From the NCBI GenBank assembly GCA_963169195.1, contig CAUJDN010000093.1, forward strand, positions 1-64,000: DNA of 64,000 nt, in the 5' to 3' direction. The notes under the pieces are model-generated. The model did not search any database and was not told the origin of the DNA. It was given only the letters and a program-made list of their open reading frames with translations. The translations under genes and the position numbers were made by a program. This stretch comes from Acidobacteriota bacterium. GTDB taxonomy: Bacteria > Acidobacteriota > Vicinamibacteria > Vicinamibacterales > UBA2999. Below are positions 43,671 through 52,829 of the stretch, one piece after another. Within the stretch, counting starts at the first letter, position 1. Every line of letters starts with the position of its first letter.

Positions 43671-44728
43671 CGGGTCACCAGGGCGGGCGGGCGGGACGGC
43701 CGCACGCCAGAGAGGAAGAACTCCCCGATCTGCTCCCGCAGCTGCCGGGTCGACTCGGCGGCGTTCACCGCGGCCCTCAACTGCGAGCCGCTCTCCATGC
43801 CCCTGGTGTACCAGGCGCAGAGGGCGCGCAGCTTGTTGATCACCCACCGCTCGCGCCCGCGCGCGGGCGCGGCCGTCGCCTGCCCCGGCGCCACGTGGCG
43901 GAAGCCGTCGATTTCATCCCCGCGATCGTCGAGCAGCAGCTGCATGTAGTCCAGGAGGAAGCGTCCGCGCGCTTCCATCGACACCGGCCTTGCGGCGCGC
44001 CCTTCCATGAGATCCTGGGCCTGCGCCAGAATCCACGGGTTGCGCAGGACCCCTCGGCCCACGAACACGCCGCTCACGCCGGCCTGCAGGCGTTCCACCA
44101 CCTGCTCGGGCTCGATGCAATCGCCCGAGCCGAACACGGGGATCCGCACGGCCCGGGCGACGCCGGCCACGAAGTCCCAGTCCGCCCGGCCCGAGTAGGA
44201 TTGCTTCGCGGTGCGCCCATGGATGGCGATGGCCGCCGCGCCGGCGTCCTCGACACGCCGCGCCACCTCGGGGGCGCTCAGGTCGGAGTCGTCCCAGCCC
44301 TTCCGCATCTTCACCGTCACGGGGATGCGCACCGCCTTCACCATCGCCCCGATGATGGTCGCCGCGTGGCCCGGCTCGCGCATGAGACTGCATCCCGCCT
44401 GGTGCTTCGCAATCTTCGGCACGGGGCACCCCATGTTCACGTCGACGATGTCGGCGCCCATGCCCTCCACCACACGCGCGGCTTCGGCCATGCGATCGGG
44501 ATCGCCGCCGAAGATCTGGATCGACACCGGGCGCTCTTCCTCCGTGTACTCCGCGTACTCGAGCGTCCGGTCGATGCCGCGCACCAGCCCCTCGCTGCTC
44601 ACCATCTCCGACACGACCAGCCCACAGCCTCCCTGCCGCTTCACCAGTCGGCGGAAGGCCGTGTCCGTCATGCCCGCCATGGGCGACACGACGAAGGGGG
44701 AGGGGAGGGGGATGGGGCCAATTCTCAT
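43667..44728 (-). CDS. dusB: tRNA-dihydrouridine synthase (DusB-type)
   Basis: 353 residues. The TIM barrel FMN enzyme reduces uridine to dihydrouridine in tRNA D-loops using NADPH. Motifs are S-P-M-A-G-M-T-D at the start, V-D-V-N-M-G-C-P-V-P-K-I with the catalytic Cys, K-M-R-K-G-W-D, I-H-G-R-T-A-K-Q-S-Y-S-G, and G-S-G-D followed by G-V-F-V-G-R-G. The start is ATG 44728. It is followed by the HAD gene through a four-base overlap, and separated from the nusG-like gene by a repeat-filled gap. Confidence 0.93.
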   Translation of the reverse strand: MRIGPIPLPSPFVVSPMAGMTDTAFRRLVKRQGGCGLVVSEMVSSEGLVRGIDRTLEYAEYTEEERPVSIQIFGGDPDRMAEAARVVEGMGADIVDVNMGCPVPKIAKHQAGCSLMREPGHAATIIGAMVKAVRIPVTVKMRKGWDDSDLSAPEVARRVEDAGAAAIAIHGRTAKQSYSGRADWDFVAGVARAVRIPVFGSGDCIEPEQVVERLQAGVSGVFVGRGVLRNPWILAQAQDLMEGRAARPVSMEARGRFLLDYMQLLLDDRGDEIDGFRHVAPGQATAAPARGRERWVINKLRALCAWYTRGMESGSQLRAAVNAAESTRQLREQIGEFFLSGVRPSRPPALVTR

Positions 44729-44820
44729 TGATGATTGGTGATTGACGATTGACGATTCATTGACGATTGATGATTGCGCGATTGGTCAATGGATTGGGGG
44801 ATTGGGGGATTGGGGGATTC
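44727..44820. repeat. ATTGACG-type heptamers and ATTGGGGG octamers
   Basis: About six imperfect 7-mers (ATTGATG, ATTGGTG, ATTGACG) and then three perfect ATTGGGGG units fill the gap between the dus start and the stop of the nusG-like gene. It is strikingly AT-richer than its surroundings. Confidence 0.88.
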
Positions 44821-45331
44821 AGTACGCGCGAACGTCGGCGGCGTCCACCTCGACGCTCACCGCCTGCCCAATCAGATCCACCGACAGCACCAGGCGCGCG
44901 TGCGCGCCCTTGCGCTGCAGGCGGCCCACCACGCCACGCAGCGGCCCGGAGACCACCTTCACCATCGCGCCCTCCTTCACGAGCGGGCATGGATCGTACG
45001 ACAGTTCGCTCTCGACGAGCTGTCTGATGCTGTCGACCTCGACCTCCGGAATGGGCGATGGCATACCCTCGACGCCGACGATCTGCACCACCCCGTCGCA
45101 CGTGAGCACCGGCAGCCGGTTCGTCGCGTCGAAGCGCGCGAAGCAGTAGCCGGGGAACAGCGGCCACTCGATCTTCTTCTTCCGATCCTTCCACCGGCTC
45201 CACTTGCCGATGGTCGGCAGGAACACCTCGACCGACTTCTTCGCCAGCTGGTCGCGGACCATCTTCTCGTGGCGGGAGCGCGTCCAGATGGCGTACCAGA
45301 GGGGCCCGTGCAACGCCGGCTCGTGGCTCAT
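44819..45331 (-). CDS. NusG-like transcription antiterminator of the UpxY/RfaH class
   Basis: 170 residues. The NGN domain is L-W-Y-A-I-W-T-R-S-R-H-E-K then F-L-P-T-I-G-K-W-S-R-W and W-P-L-F-P-G-Y-C-F-A-R-F; the KOW domain has V-K-E-G-A-M-V-K-V-V-S-G-P-L-R-G-V-V-G. It resembles specialised NusG paralogues that keep RNA polymerase processive through long polysaccharide operons rather than the housekeeping NusG, which would sit beside secE and ribosomal protein genes. The ATG overlaps the stop of the PPIase gene by four bases. The wzm-wzt-hldE cluster 5 kb upstream is a possible target. Confidence 0.85.
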   Translation of the reverse strand: MSHEPALHGPLWYAIWTRSRHEKMVRDQLAKKSVEVFLPTIGKWSRWKDRKKKIEWPLFPGYCFARFDATNRLPVLTCDGVVQIVGVEGMPSPIPEVEVDSIRQLVESELSYDPCPLVKEGAMVKVVSGPLRGVVGRLQRKGAHARLVLSVDLIGQAVSVEVDAADVRAY

Positions 45332-46383
45332 CGGGTACTCGGCGTGGCCTCGGCCGTCTGCTGCTTCAAGCCGAGCTCCCAGGCCTTCTTGATCTCTTCG
45401 TTCTTCCAGTCGATGATCGCCTGGCCGCGCAGCTTCTCGAGGAACTTCGTGAACTCGCCGCGGCGCTTCTCGCTGGCGATCCGGTCCGCGATCTCGTCCC
45501 GCGACTCCTCGAACGGCTTCACCGTCGCGGTCTCCATGGTCTCGAGCTTCACGATCTGGTAGCCCCGGCTCGTGCGGACCACGGGCGTCAGTTCGCCCGC
45601 CTTCAGCCCCTTGAGCGCCTCCTGGAACTCGGGGGCCAGCACGTCCATGGTCACCGGGCCCACCAGCCCGCCGTTGGCCTTGGACGGTGAATCCGAGAAA
45701 TCCGACGCCAGCCGCGCGAAGGGCTCGCCCGCCACCAGCCGCGTGCGGATCTCATCGGCCTTCCCCTTCGCCTCTTCCTCGAGCCCCACGTTCACCCCGC
45801 GGTCGCTGCCGGGCACCGCGATGAGGATCTCGCGCAAGGTCAGCTGGGGCTTGGTGGTGAAGCTCTCCCTGTGGCTGTCGTAGTACATCTTCAGCTCGGC
45901 ATCCGTGACCTGAAGCTTGCCCATGATCTCGGTCTGCTGCACGCGCTGGATGATCATGGTGCGCTCGAGCTGTTTCCGCAGGTCGGCCATCGTCATGCCC
46001 TCCTGCTTCAGCGCGGCCTGGAACTGCGCCTCGTCTTCGAGCTTGTTCTCCTTCTTGATGTTCTCGACGATGCTGTCGAACTGCTCGGCGGACATCGCGT
46101 AGCCCAGCTCGCGCCCGCGCTGCAGGATGAGCAGCTCGTCCACCGCGTCCACGATGACGCCGGGGGTGATCTCGGCCAGGGCCTTCTGGAGCGCTGCCTC
46201 GTCGCTCGGCTGGAGGTTCGGATCCCGCTGCCGGAGCGTCGCCACCTGCCGCTGTTCCAGATCGGTCTTGGTGATGATGTCGCCGTTCACCTTCACCAGG
46301 ACCTGCTCCAGGATGTCGGCACGGGGCGCCGCAAGGGCCGCCACGAGCCACACCGCCGAAACCGCCATCGCGCGTCTTGTCAT
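45328..46383 (-). CDS. Periplasmic peptidyl-prolyl isomerase (SurA/parvulin-type chaperone)
   Basis: 351 residues from ATG 46383 with a signal peptide ending near A-A-P-R-A. A SurA N-terminal helical domain (about 30-165) includes V-L-V-K-V-N-G-D-I-I-T-K-T-D-L. A parvulin domain (about 180-285) carries L-R-E-I-L-I, F-A-R-L-A-S-D-F-S-D-S-P-S, G-G-L-V-G-P-V and the final S-R-G-Y-Q-I-V-K-L. It folds outer-membrane proteins in the periplasm. It lies 22 bases after mfd and overlaps the nusG-like gene, forming mfd-PPIase-nusG. Confidence 0.9.
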   Translation of the reverse strand: MTRRAMAVSAVWLVAALAAPRADILEQVLVKVNGDIITKTDLEQRQVATLRQRDPNLQPSDEAALQKALAEITPGVIVDAVDELLILQRGRELGYAMSAEQFDSIVENIKKENKLEDEAQFQAALKQEGMTMADLRKQLERTMIIQRVQQTEIMGKLQVTDAELKMYYDSHRESFTTKPQLTLREILIAVPGSDRGVNVGLEEEAKGKADEIRTRLVAGEPFARLASDFSDSPSKANGGLVGPVTMDVLAPEFQEALKGLKAGELTPVVRTSRGYQIVKLETMETATVKPFEESRDEIADRIASEKRRGEFTKFLEKLRGQAIIDWKNEEIKKAWELGLKQQTAEATPSTR

Positions 46384-46405
46384 GTCCGTCAATCCCCGCA
46401 ATCCT

Positions 46406-49400
46406 TTAGTGTACCGCGTCGGACAGGGCCAGCAACAGGCCGGTTACCCGGTCCAGCACGCCATCGGGCGCCCGTGGATCCTCAGGGGCCGCCTTCAGGA
46501 TCTCGCCCTTGGAGAAGCCCGGCGTCACGGCCCCGGCGGTGGCGCGCTCGGCCCACCATGCCGGCTTCCGAGTCGCACGGAAGATCCGGCCGTCCGGCCG
46601 CGGGCCCGGAGCGCGTGCGGCGCCCTCCAGCCCCGGGCTCGTCATGGACAGGTCGAGCTTCAACGTCGCCGGCGGGAAGAGCCGCAGGTCGTCCCGCTCC
46701 TTGACCAGACTGATGATCCGCACCGGATCCACCGTGGTCCTCTTCTCCCTGAACTTCAAGACGACGGCGGAGCCGTCCCGGTCGAGTGTCTCGAGACCGA
46801 GCCCGTCGGCCAGCACGCGGATGCGCGCGTAGTCGGCCAGGTTCAGGAGCGAGGTCGGCGGCGCCCCGTAGCGGTCCCTCACCTCTGCCACGATGCGCGC
46901 AACCTCGTCCTCGGAGCGCGCGCCTGCCACCCGACGGTAGATGGTCAGCCGCTGGTTCATGTCGGGGACGTAGGAGTCGGGGAGCCTGAAGTCCACCTTC
47001 AGGTTCACTACTGCCCTCACGTCGTCCTCGAGGTCCTCGCCCTTCAGCTCGCGAATCGTCTCCTCGAGCAGCTTCATGTACATCTCGAAGCCCACGGCGT
47101 CGATGTGCCCGCTCTGCTGCCCGCCCAGCAGGTTCCCGGCGCCGCGGATCTCGAGGTCGAGCGCCGCCACACGGAAGCCGCTCCCGAGGTCGCTGAACTC
47201 CTTGATCGCGGCCAGCCGCTTGCGCGCCACGGGCGAGAGCGACTGCTCTGGGGGAATGAGGAGATATGCGTACGCCGCTCGATCGCTGCGTCCCACGCGC
47301 CCGCGCAGCTGGTAGAGCTGCGAGAGCCCGTACCGGTCCGCGCGGTTGATGACGATGGTGTTGGCGTTCGGGATATCGAGGCCGTTCTCGACAATGGTCG
47401 TGGCGAGCAGGACGTCGAACCTGTGGGCCACGAAGTCCAGCATGGCACGCTCGAGCGCGTCCTCGTTCATCTGGCCGTGGCCGATCACGATGCGCGCCTC
47501 CGGCACCAGCCGCTGCAGGAGGTTGCCCATCGAGAAGATGGACTCCACGCGGTTGTGCACGAAGAACACCTGCCCGCCGCGCGCCATTTCGGTGCGGACG
47601 GCACGGCTGATGACGTCCTGGTCGAACTTCACCACGTTGGTCTGGATGGCCAGGCGGTCGCGCGGCGGCGTCTCGATGATCGACATGTCGCGAATGCCCA
47701 CCAGCGACATGTTCAGCGTCCGCGGGATGGGCGTCGCCGTCATCGTGAGGACGTCCACCTTCTTGCGCATCTGCTTGATGCGCTCCTTGTGCGTGACACC
47801 GAAGCGCTGCTCCTCGTCCACGATGAGCAGGCCGAGGTCGCGGAACCGCACGTCCTTCGACAGGAGCCGGTGCGTCCCGACGATGATGTCCAGGCGGCCG
47901 GCGGCCAGCGCGTCGAGCGTTTCGGCAATCTCCTGCTTCGACCGGAACCGGCTCACCATGTCGATGCGCGCCGGGAACGCCGCGAAGCGCTCCCTGAACG
48001 TCTTCAGGTGCTGGAAGGCGAGCACCGTCGTCGGCGCGAGCACCGCCACCTGCTTGCCGTCCATGACGGCCTTGAACGCCGCGCGCATGGCGACCTCGGT
48101 CTTGCCGTAGCCGACATCGCCGCAAAGCAGGCGATCCATCGGCGTGGCCGACTCCATGTCGCGCTTGATGTCGGCCACGGCGGCGGCCTGGTCCGTGGTG
48201 AGATCGTAGGGGAACGAGCTCTCGAACTCCTCCTGCCAGTGCGTGTCGGCGCTGAAGGCGTGACCCGGCACCGCGCGGCGGGCGGCGTAGAGCTTCAGCA
48301 GCTCCTCCGCCATGTCGCGCATGGCCTTCTTCACCTTCGTCTTCGCCCGTTCCCAGGTCGTGCCGCCCAGGCGATCCAGCGGGGGCCGCGTGCCGCCGCT
48401 GTACTTCTGGATCAGGTCCAGCCGCTCGACCGGGACGAACAGCTTGTCCTCGCCGTGATAGCGGAGCTCCAGGAACTCCTTCACGTCGTCGCCGACCGCG
48501 ATCTGCTTCAACCCGACGAACTGGCCGATGCCGTGGTCCACGTGGACGATGAGGTCGCCCACCCTCAAGTCGCGGAGGTCGGAGAGGAACGTGGCGGCCG
48601 CGGATCGCCTGGCGCCCCGCTTCTCAGCGCGGTGTCGTTCCTCCTCGAAGACGTCCCCGGCGGCGTGGACCAGCAGTCCGGCGTCGGGCAGGCGGAAGCC
48701 GCGCGAGAGCTGCCCGTCCACGACGATGACCGCACCGGCGGCGTGCTGGTCGTCCGCGTGTCCGGCCCACGACGCACGCACGTCGTAGTCGCGCAGCAGC
48801 TCCACCGTGCGCTCGGACCGGCCGCGCGAGCCGGCCACGAACAGCACGGTCTCCTGTCGTCCCAGGGCCTGGCGGATGTCGTTCACCCAGTCGGAGATCC
48901 GGCCCTTGAATTCCTGCGGCGGCTGATACGCCACGTGCACGGCGCGACTGTCGGGCTCAAGGCCCAGTTCTTCGAGGGCCGTCCCGCGCGCGAGCAGCGG
49001 CGCGAGGTCGTTCCAGCCCACCATCAGCTGCTCGGGGGCGAGAGTCGTCGCGGCGTGATCCTCGGGCACCCGCTCCTCATAGGACGCCCGCACGCTCGCC
49101 CACGCCTGATCCACCTGGGCGCGGACATCGTCCGGCTCGGCGACCACCACGTGCGCCGCCCCAAGGAAGTCCAGGATCGAGGCTGCCGGTTCGTCGGCCG
49201 GAGACGCCGCCGCGCGCGCGAAGTCGCGAACGGGGATGAGGGCGAACTGATCGATGGTGTCGATGGACCGCTGCGTCGCGGGATCGAACCGGCGAATGGA
49301 TTCCACCGTGTCGCCGACGAACTCGATGCGAACCGGCACCGGGTCCCCCGCGCCGAAGATGTCGAGGATGCCGCCCCGCAGGCAGAACTCGCCGTGTTCG

Positions 49401-49942
49401 TCCACCGGATCCTGCCGCTCGAAGCCGCCTTCGGCGAGCATCGTGACCAGCGTGTCCGGCGCGACGTCCTGACCGGGCTTGAGCGTCGCCGACAGCTCGC
49501 GCACCATCTGGGGTGGCGCCAGCCGCGGCAGCAGCGCCGGCGCGGACGCCACCAGCACCCGGACCCGGCCCATGGCCAGCGCGTGAAGCGCCTGCGCCCG
49601 CGCGGACGTGGCGCGGAAGTGCGGCGCCAGCCCGCGATAGGGGTCCACCTGCAGCGAAGGAAAGGGAAGCACGAGCCGTTCGACGGCCGTGTCCGCCAGG
49701 CCTTCGAGGGCGCGCAGCATGAACCGCGCGTCGTCCACCGCATCGTCGAGCGCGGCATCCGATGACAGGACGAACAGGACGGGCGCGGGACGGACGCGGT
49801 GTGACAGGGCCGCCACCGCGAGCGCACGTGCGCTCCCACCGATTCCGGTCAGGCGGGTCACCGGCTGCGTGAGGCCGCTTCTCGCGGCGGCGCCGAGCAG
49901 CAGCGCCTGCAGGGCCAGGGAGGGGGTGGTGGTCGTGCTCAT
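46406..49942 (-). CDS. mfd: Transcription-repair coupling factor
   Basis: 1178 residues, full length. The N-terminal UvrB-like module precedes the RNA-polymerase-interacting CarD-like domain (L-R-V-G-D-L-I-V-H-V-D-H-G-I-G-Q-F-V-G, about 480-500). The translocase domains have Walker A G-D-V-G-Y-G-K-T-E-V, the D-E-E-Q-R-F motif and T-A-T-P-I-P-R-T-L. The TRG region V-G-R-S-D-R-A-A-Y-A-Y-L-L and a C-terminal TRCF domain follow. Mfd pushes stalled RNA polymerase off damaged DNA and recruits UvrA. It starts at ATG 49942. It leads an operon with the PPIase and nusG-like genes. Confidence 0.97.
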   Translation of the reverse strand: MSTTTTPSLALQALLLGAAARSGLTQPVTRLTGIGGSARALAVAALSHRVRPAPVLFVLSSDAALDDAVDDARFMLRALEGLADTAVERLVLPFPSLQVDPYRGLAPHFRATSARAQALHALAMGRVRVLVASAPALLPRLAPPQMVRELSATLKPGQDVAPDTLVTMLAEGGFERQDPVDEHGEFCLRGGILDIFGAGDPVPVRIEFVGDTVESIRRFDPATQRSIDTIDQFALIPVRDFARAAASPADEPAASILDFLGAAHVVVAEPDDVRAQVDQAWASVRASYEERVPEDHAATTLAPEQLMVGWNDLAPLLARGTALEELGLEPDSRAVHVAYQPPQEFKGRISDWVNDIRQALGRQETVLFVAGSRGRSERTVELLRDYDVRASWAGHADDQHAAGAVIVVDGQLSRGFRLPDAGLLVHAAGDVFEEERHRAEKRGARRSAAATFLSDLRDLRVGDLIVHVDHGIGQFVGLKQIAVGDDVKEFLELRYHGEDKLFVPVERLDLIQKYSGGTRPPLDRLGGTTWERAKTKVKKAMRDMAEELLKLYAARRAVPGHAFSADTHWQEEFESSFPYDLTTDQAAAVADIKRDMESATPMDRLLCGDVGYGKTEVAMRAAFKAVMDGKQVAVLAPTTVLAFQHLKTFRERFAAFPARIDMVSRFRSKQEIAETLDALAAGRLDIIVGTHRLLSKDVRFRDLGLLIVDEEQRFGVTHKERIKQMRKKVDVLTMTATPIPRTLNMSLVGIRDMSIIETPPRDRLAIQTNVVKFDQDVISRAVRTEMARGGQVFFVHNRVESIFSMGNLLQRLVPEARIVIGHGQMNEDALERAMLDFVAHRFDVLLATTIVENGLDIPNANTIVINRADRYGLSQLYQLRGRVGRSDRAAYAYLLIPPEQSLSPVARKRLAAIKEFSDLGSGFRVAALDLEIRGAGNLLGGQQSGHIDAVGFEMYMKLLEETIRELKGEDLEDDVRAVVNLKVDFRLPDSYVPDMNQRLTIYRRVAGARSEDEVARIVAEVRDRYGAPPTSLLNLADYARIRVLADGLGLETLDRDGSAVVLKFREKRTTVDPVRIISLVKERDDLRLFPPATLKLDLSMTSPGLEGAARAPGPRPDGRIFRATRKPAWWAERATAGAVTPGFSKGEILKAAPEDPRAPDGVLDRVTGLLLALSDAVH

Positions 49943-49996
49943 TCCGGCCGTGATGTCATTGTCCCATGCTCCCCGGCCGCGGGGTGCCGGGCGGCA

Positions 49997-50470
49997 TCAG
50001 TGGCCGCGAAGGCGTTCCAGGATGGACGACGTGGAATGACCCTCGGCGATCGGCACGCGGACGACCCTTCCGCCGCGAGCCTCCACCACGTCACGCCCCA
50101 CGATGGCGTCCGGCGCCCAGTCCGCCCCCTTCACCAGCACGTCGGGCTGCAGCGCCGTCACGATCTCGAGCGGTGTGTCCTCGTCGAAGATGACGACGGC
50201 GTCAACGGACGAGAGGGCCGCCAGGATTTCCGCTCGCTCGCCCTCCGGGTTCACCGGTCGGCCAGGCCCCTTCGCGAGCCTGCGGACCGAGTCGTCCGAG
50301 TTGAGCCCCACGACGAGCGCGTCGCCCTGCCGGCGCGCCTCGGCCAGGTAGCGCACGTGCCCGGGATGCAGGATGTCGAAGACCCCGTTGGTGAAGACGA
50401 TGACCCGGCCCTGGCGGCGCAGCCGTTCGACCTGCGCCACGGCGTCGTCCAGTGAGAGGATACGGCTCAC
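49997..50470 (-). CDS. hldE: D-glycero-beta-D-manno-heptose 1-phosphate adenylyltransferase (RfaE domain II type)
   Basis: 157 residues from a GTG at 50470 (V-S-R-I-L-S-L-D-D). The nucleotidyltransferase motif F-T-N-G-V-F-D-I-L-H-P-G-H-V-R-Y-L (about 28-44) contains the H-x-G-H signature. Only the C-terminal (transferase) half of HldE is present, the kinase half being elsewhere. It makes ADP- or other NDP-heptose for lipopolysaccharide. It follows wzt by 23 bases, supporting a polysaccharide role. Confidence 0.88.
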   Translation of the reverse strand: MSRILSLDDAVAQVERLRRQGRVIVFTNGVFDILHPGHVRYLAEARRQGDALVVGLNSDDSVRRLAKGPGRPVNPEGERAEILAALSSVDAVVIFDEDTPLEIVTALQPDVLVKGADWAPDAIVGRDVVEARGGRVVRVPIAEGHSTSSILERLRGH

Positions 50471-50493
50471 GGTGCCCTCGTTCCGCCTGGGCC

Positions 50494-51852
50494 CTAGCCG
50501 CGGCCGGCGCGGTTCCCGCCCTTGAAGCGGATGGTCGGCGAGAAGTGCCAGCGGTGGTCCGGCCTGTAGATGCCGACGTCCTTCGTGCGCGACTTCACGC
50601 GGAACGAGTAGAGCAGCCGGTGGTAATCGTACGGATATCCGTCCAGCTTGTGGGCGGCCAGGTCCAGGCGGTACGTCCCCTCGACGAGCTTCAGGCTGTC
50701 GATGATGAAGGTGACCTCGCCCTCGCCGGAGATCTCGTCCGGCTGCAGCTCCTCGAGGTTCGTGTTCGTGCCGTAGCAGCAGACGCCGTCGGCGTTGAAG
50801 ATGCCGAACCCGAAGACGAAGTCCTCGAGCGGTTGATGGGCCCGCACGCTCATCTTCACGCGCACGGCCTCGCCGCACTGGAAGACGTGGCCCGGCTGGC
50901 CGTCCTCTCCCAGCAGGGTGACGCCCGTGATCTCGAGCTCGCGCGTGCCCCAGCGGCCCTCGGTCGCCTTGAACATGTCGGCCGGCGCCTCTCCCGACTC
51001 GACGGGGTTGTCGGGCAGCTTGCCTCCGGGGGCCGCACCCTCGCCCTTCGCCGATGCCGCGAGGCGCGCGGACTCGGCCTTCGAGAGCTCCTGCTCCTCG
51101 CTCTTCTCGACGTCGATGATGTACGCAGCGACGACCCGCTTCGGCTCGCCTTCGGCCTTCGTCCGGCCCTTGTCGAGCCACAGCGCCTGGTCGCAGAACC
51201 TCTCGACCAGGTCCAGCGAGTGGGTGACGAGCAGGATGGTCCTGTTGCGGCGGCGGAATTCCGCGAACTTGTCCAGGCACTTGAGCGTGAAGCCCTGGTC
51301 GCCGACGGCGAGCACCTCGTCGATGAGCAGCACTTCCGGGTCCACGTGGATAGCCACGGCGAAACCGAGCCGCATGTACATGCCGGACGAGTAGGTCTTG
51401 ACGGGCGCGTCGATGAAGTCCTGCAGCTCGGCGAACTCGACGATCTCGTCGAAGCGCTTCTGCACCTCCTTCTTCGTCAGCCCGAGCATGATGCCGTTGA
51501 TGAAGATGTTCTCGCGCCCGGAGATCTCGGGGTGGAAGCCGGCGCCGAGCTCGATGAGCGCGGAGATGCGCCCGTCCACGGTGATGCTGCCGCTGTTCGG
51601 GCGCGAGATGCCGGCCACGCACTTGAGCAGTGTGGACTTCCCGGACCCGTTCCGGCCGATGACCCCGTAGGTGCAGCCCTTCGGCACCTGGAACGACACG
51701 CCGCGCAGGGCAGGGAAGGTCTCGTCCGGCTGCAGGTCGCGGATGAGGCTCCCCTTCAGCAGCGCCGACTTCAGCGTGGCGAACTGCTTCTGCCGCGCGA
51801 AGCGCCGGTACACCTTCGAGACGTTGACGACGTCGATCGCGGGCCCGCTCAC
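50494..51852 (-). CDS. wzt: ABC transporter ATPase for polysaccharide export, with C-terminal carbohydrate-binding-like domain
   Basis: 452 residues from a GTG at 51852 that overlaps the wzm stop (GTGA). Walker A is G-R-N-G-S-G-K-S-T, signature Y-S-S-G-M-Y-M-R-L, and Walker B V-L-L-I-D-E-V-L, as in Wzt/TagH-type exporters. Residues about 290-440 are a beta-rich domain (W-G-T-R-E-L-E-I-T near its start) like the Wzt carbohydrate-binding domain that recognises the capped O-antigen end. It energises flipping of a finished undecaprenyl-linked glycan. Confidence 0.92.
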   Translation of the reverse strand: MSGPAIDVVNVSKVYRRFARQKQFATLKSALLKGSLIRDLQPDETFPALRGVSFQVPKGCTYGVIGRNGSGKSTLLKCVAGISRPNSGSITVDGRISALIELGAGFHPEISGRENIFINGIMLGLTKKEVQKRFDEIVEFAELQDFIDAPVKTYSSGMYMRLGFAVAIHVDPEVLLIDEVLAVGDQGFTLKCLDKFAEFRRRNRTILLVTHSLDLVERFCDQALWLDKGRTKAEGEPKRVVAAYIIDVEKSEEQELSKAESARLAASAKGEGAAPGGKLPDNPVESGEAPADMFKATEGRWGTRELEITGVTLLGEDGQPGHVFQCGEAVRVKMSVRAHQPLEDFVFGFGIFNADGVCCYGTNTNLEELQPDEISGEGEVTFIIDSLKLVEGTYRLDLAAHKLDGYPYDYHRLLYSFRVKSRTKDVGIYRPDHRWHFSPTIRFKGGNRAGRG

Positions 51853-52643
51853 ACTTCCTCCGCGAAGCTGTCGCGCAGGCGATCGAAGACGAAGTACCCC
51901 GCGAAGAAGACGAGGACGGAGAGGACGCCGAGGGCGATGAGCCACTTCCAGTGGCCGTGCGGACCCACGTGAAACAGCACCTCCTGGTACGAGATGGCCA
52001 GGTGCGTCATCGGGTTCAGGTTGAGCACCCAGCGGTAGTTCTCCGGTGCCATCTGCATCGAGTAGATGATGGGGGTCGAGAAGAACCACAGGGTGAGCAG
52101 GTTCCCCAGCAGATCCTTGATGTCCCGGAAGTGCACCGTGAGCGCCGAGAGGAGGAGCGCCAGCCCGGTCGTAAGGAGCAGCTGCACCACCACGATCACC
52201 GGGAACCAGAGCAGCTCTACCGGATCCAGCGGGCGCCGGTAGTAGATCAGGAAGGCCGCGAGGATTGGAAGGCCGAGGAAGAAGTGCGCCATGTTCGCCA
52301 GCACGGCCACGATGGGCAGGACCTCCGCGGGGAACAGGACCTTCTTGATCAGGTTACCGCCCGAGATGAGGACGTTGGCGGACTCGGACAGCGACGAGGA
52401 GAACCACGTCCACGGCAGGATCCCGCAGAAGAAGAACAGGCCGTACGGGCGGATCTCCTCCGGGTGCATGCCCGGCATGATCACCGTGAAGACGAACGAG
52501 TAGACGAGGAGGAGGAGGAGCGGGTTGAAGAAGGACCAGAAGAAACCCAGCACCGACCCCCGGTAGCGCGCCTTCAGGTCCCGGGCCACCAGCGTCTGGA
52601 TGAGCCCGCGATAGCGGAAAAGCGTGGTCAGGTTGCGGAACAT
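51849..52643 (-). CDS. wzm: ABC-2-type permease for polysaccharide export
   Basis: 264 residues with six hydrophobic helices. The N-terminal amphipathic region (R-G-L-I-Q-T-L-V-A-R-D-L-K-A-R-Y-R-G-S-V-L-G) is typical of Wzm/TagG permeases, and L-L-L-L-V-Y-S-F-V-F is the first helix. It forms the channel for the O-antigen, coupled to the overlapping wzt. No Shine-Dalgarno is seen; the upstream DNA is an octamer repeat array. Confidence 0.92.
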   Translation of the reverse strand: MFRNLTTLFRYRGLIQTLVARDLKARYRGSVLGFFWSFFNPLLLLLVYSFVFTVIMPGMHPEEIRPYGLFFFCGILPWTWFSSSLSESANVLISGGNLIKKVLFPAEVLPIVAVLANMAHFFLGLPILAAFLIYYRRPLDPVELLWFPVIVVVQLLLTTGLALLLSALTVHFRDIKDLLGNLLTLWFFSTPIIYSMQMAPENYRWVLNLNPMTHLAISYQEVLFHVGPHGHWKWLIALGVLSVLVFFAGYFVFDRLRDSFAEEV

Positions 52644-52828
52644 CTCGGGTTCTGGGGTTCTGGGGTTCTGAGGTTCTGGGGTTCTGACGTTCTGGGGTTC
52701 TCAGGTCCTGGTTCCCGAAGCCTCGATCCTCGGTCGCGGTGAGGAACGGAGGCGCGAGAGGCGGGCTCGCCGAACCTGAGAACCTCAGAACCCCAGAACC
52801 GCCGAACCTCAGAACCCCGGAACCCGGC
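52644..52828. repeat. Inverted pair of AACCCCAG-type octamer arrays
   Basis: 52644-52707 is about eight copies of CTGGGGTT-type octamers, 52773-52826 about seven copies of AACCTCAG/AACCCCAG-type octamers in the opposite sense, separated by 65 bases. The transcript could fold into a long hairpin. It fills the gap between wzm and atpC. Confidence 0.9.
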
Positions 52829-52829
52829 C

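Noticed and set aside
46127-49765. A 1212-codon open frame on the plus strand opposite mfd.
   Set aside because: Its composition mirrors the mfd complement, with no domains; mfd is certain.
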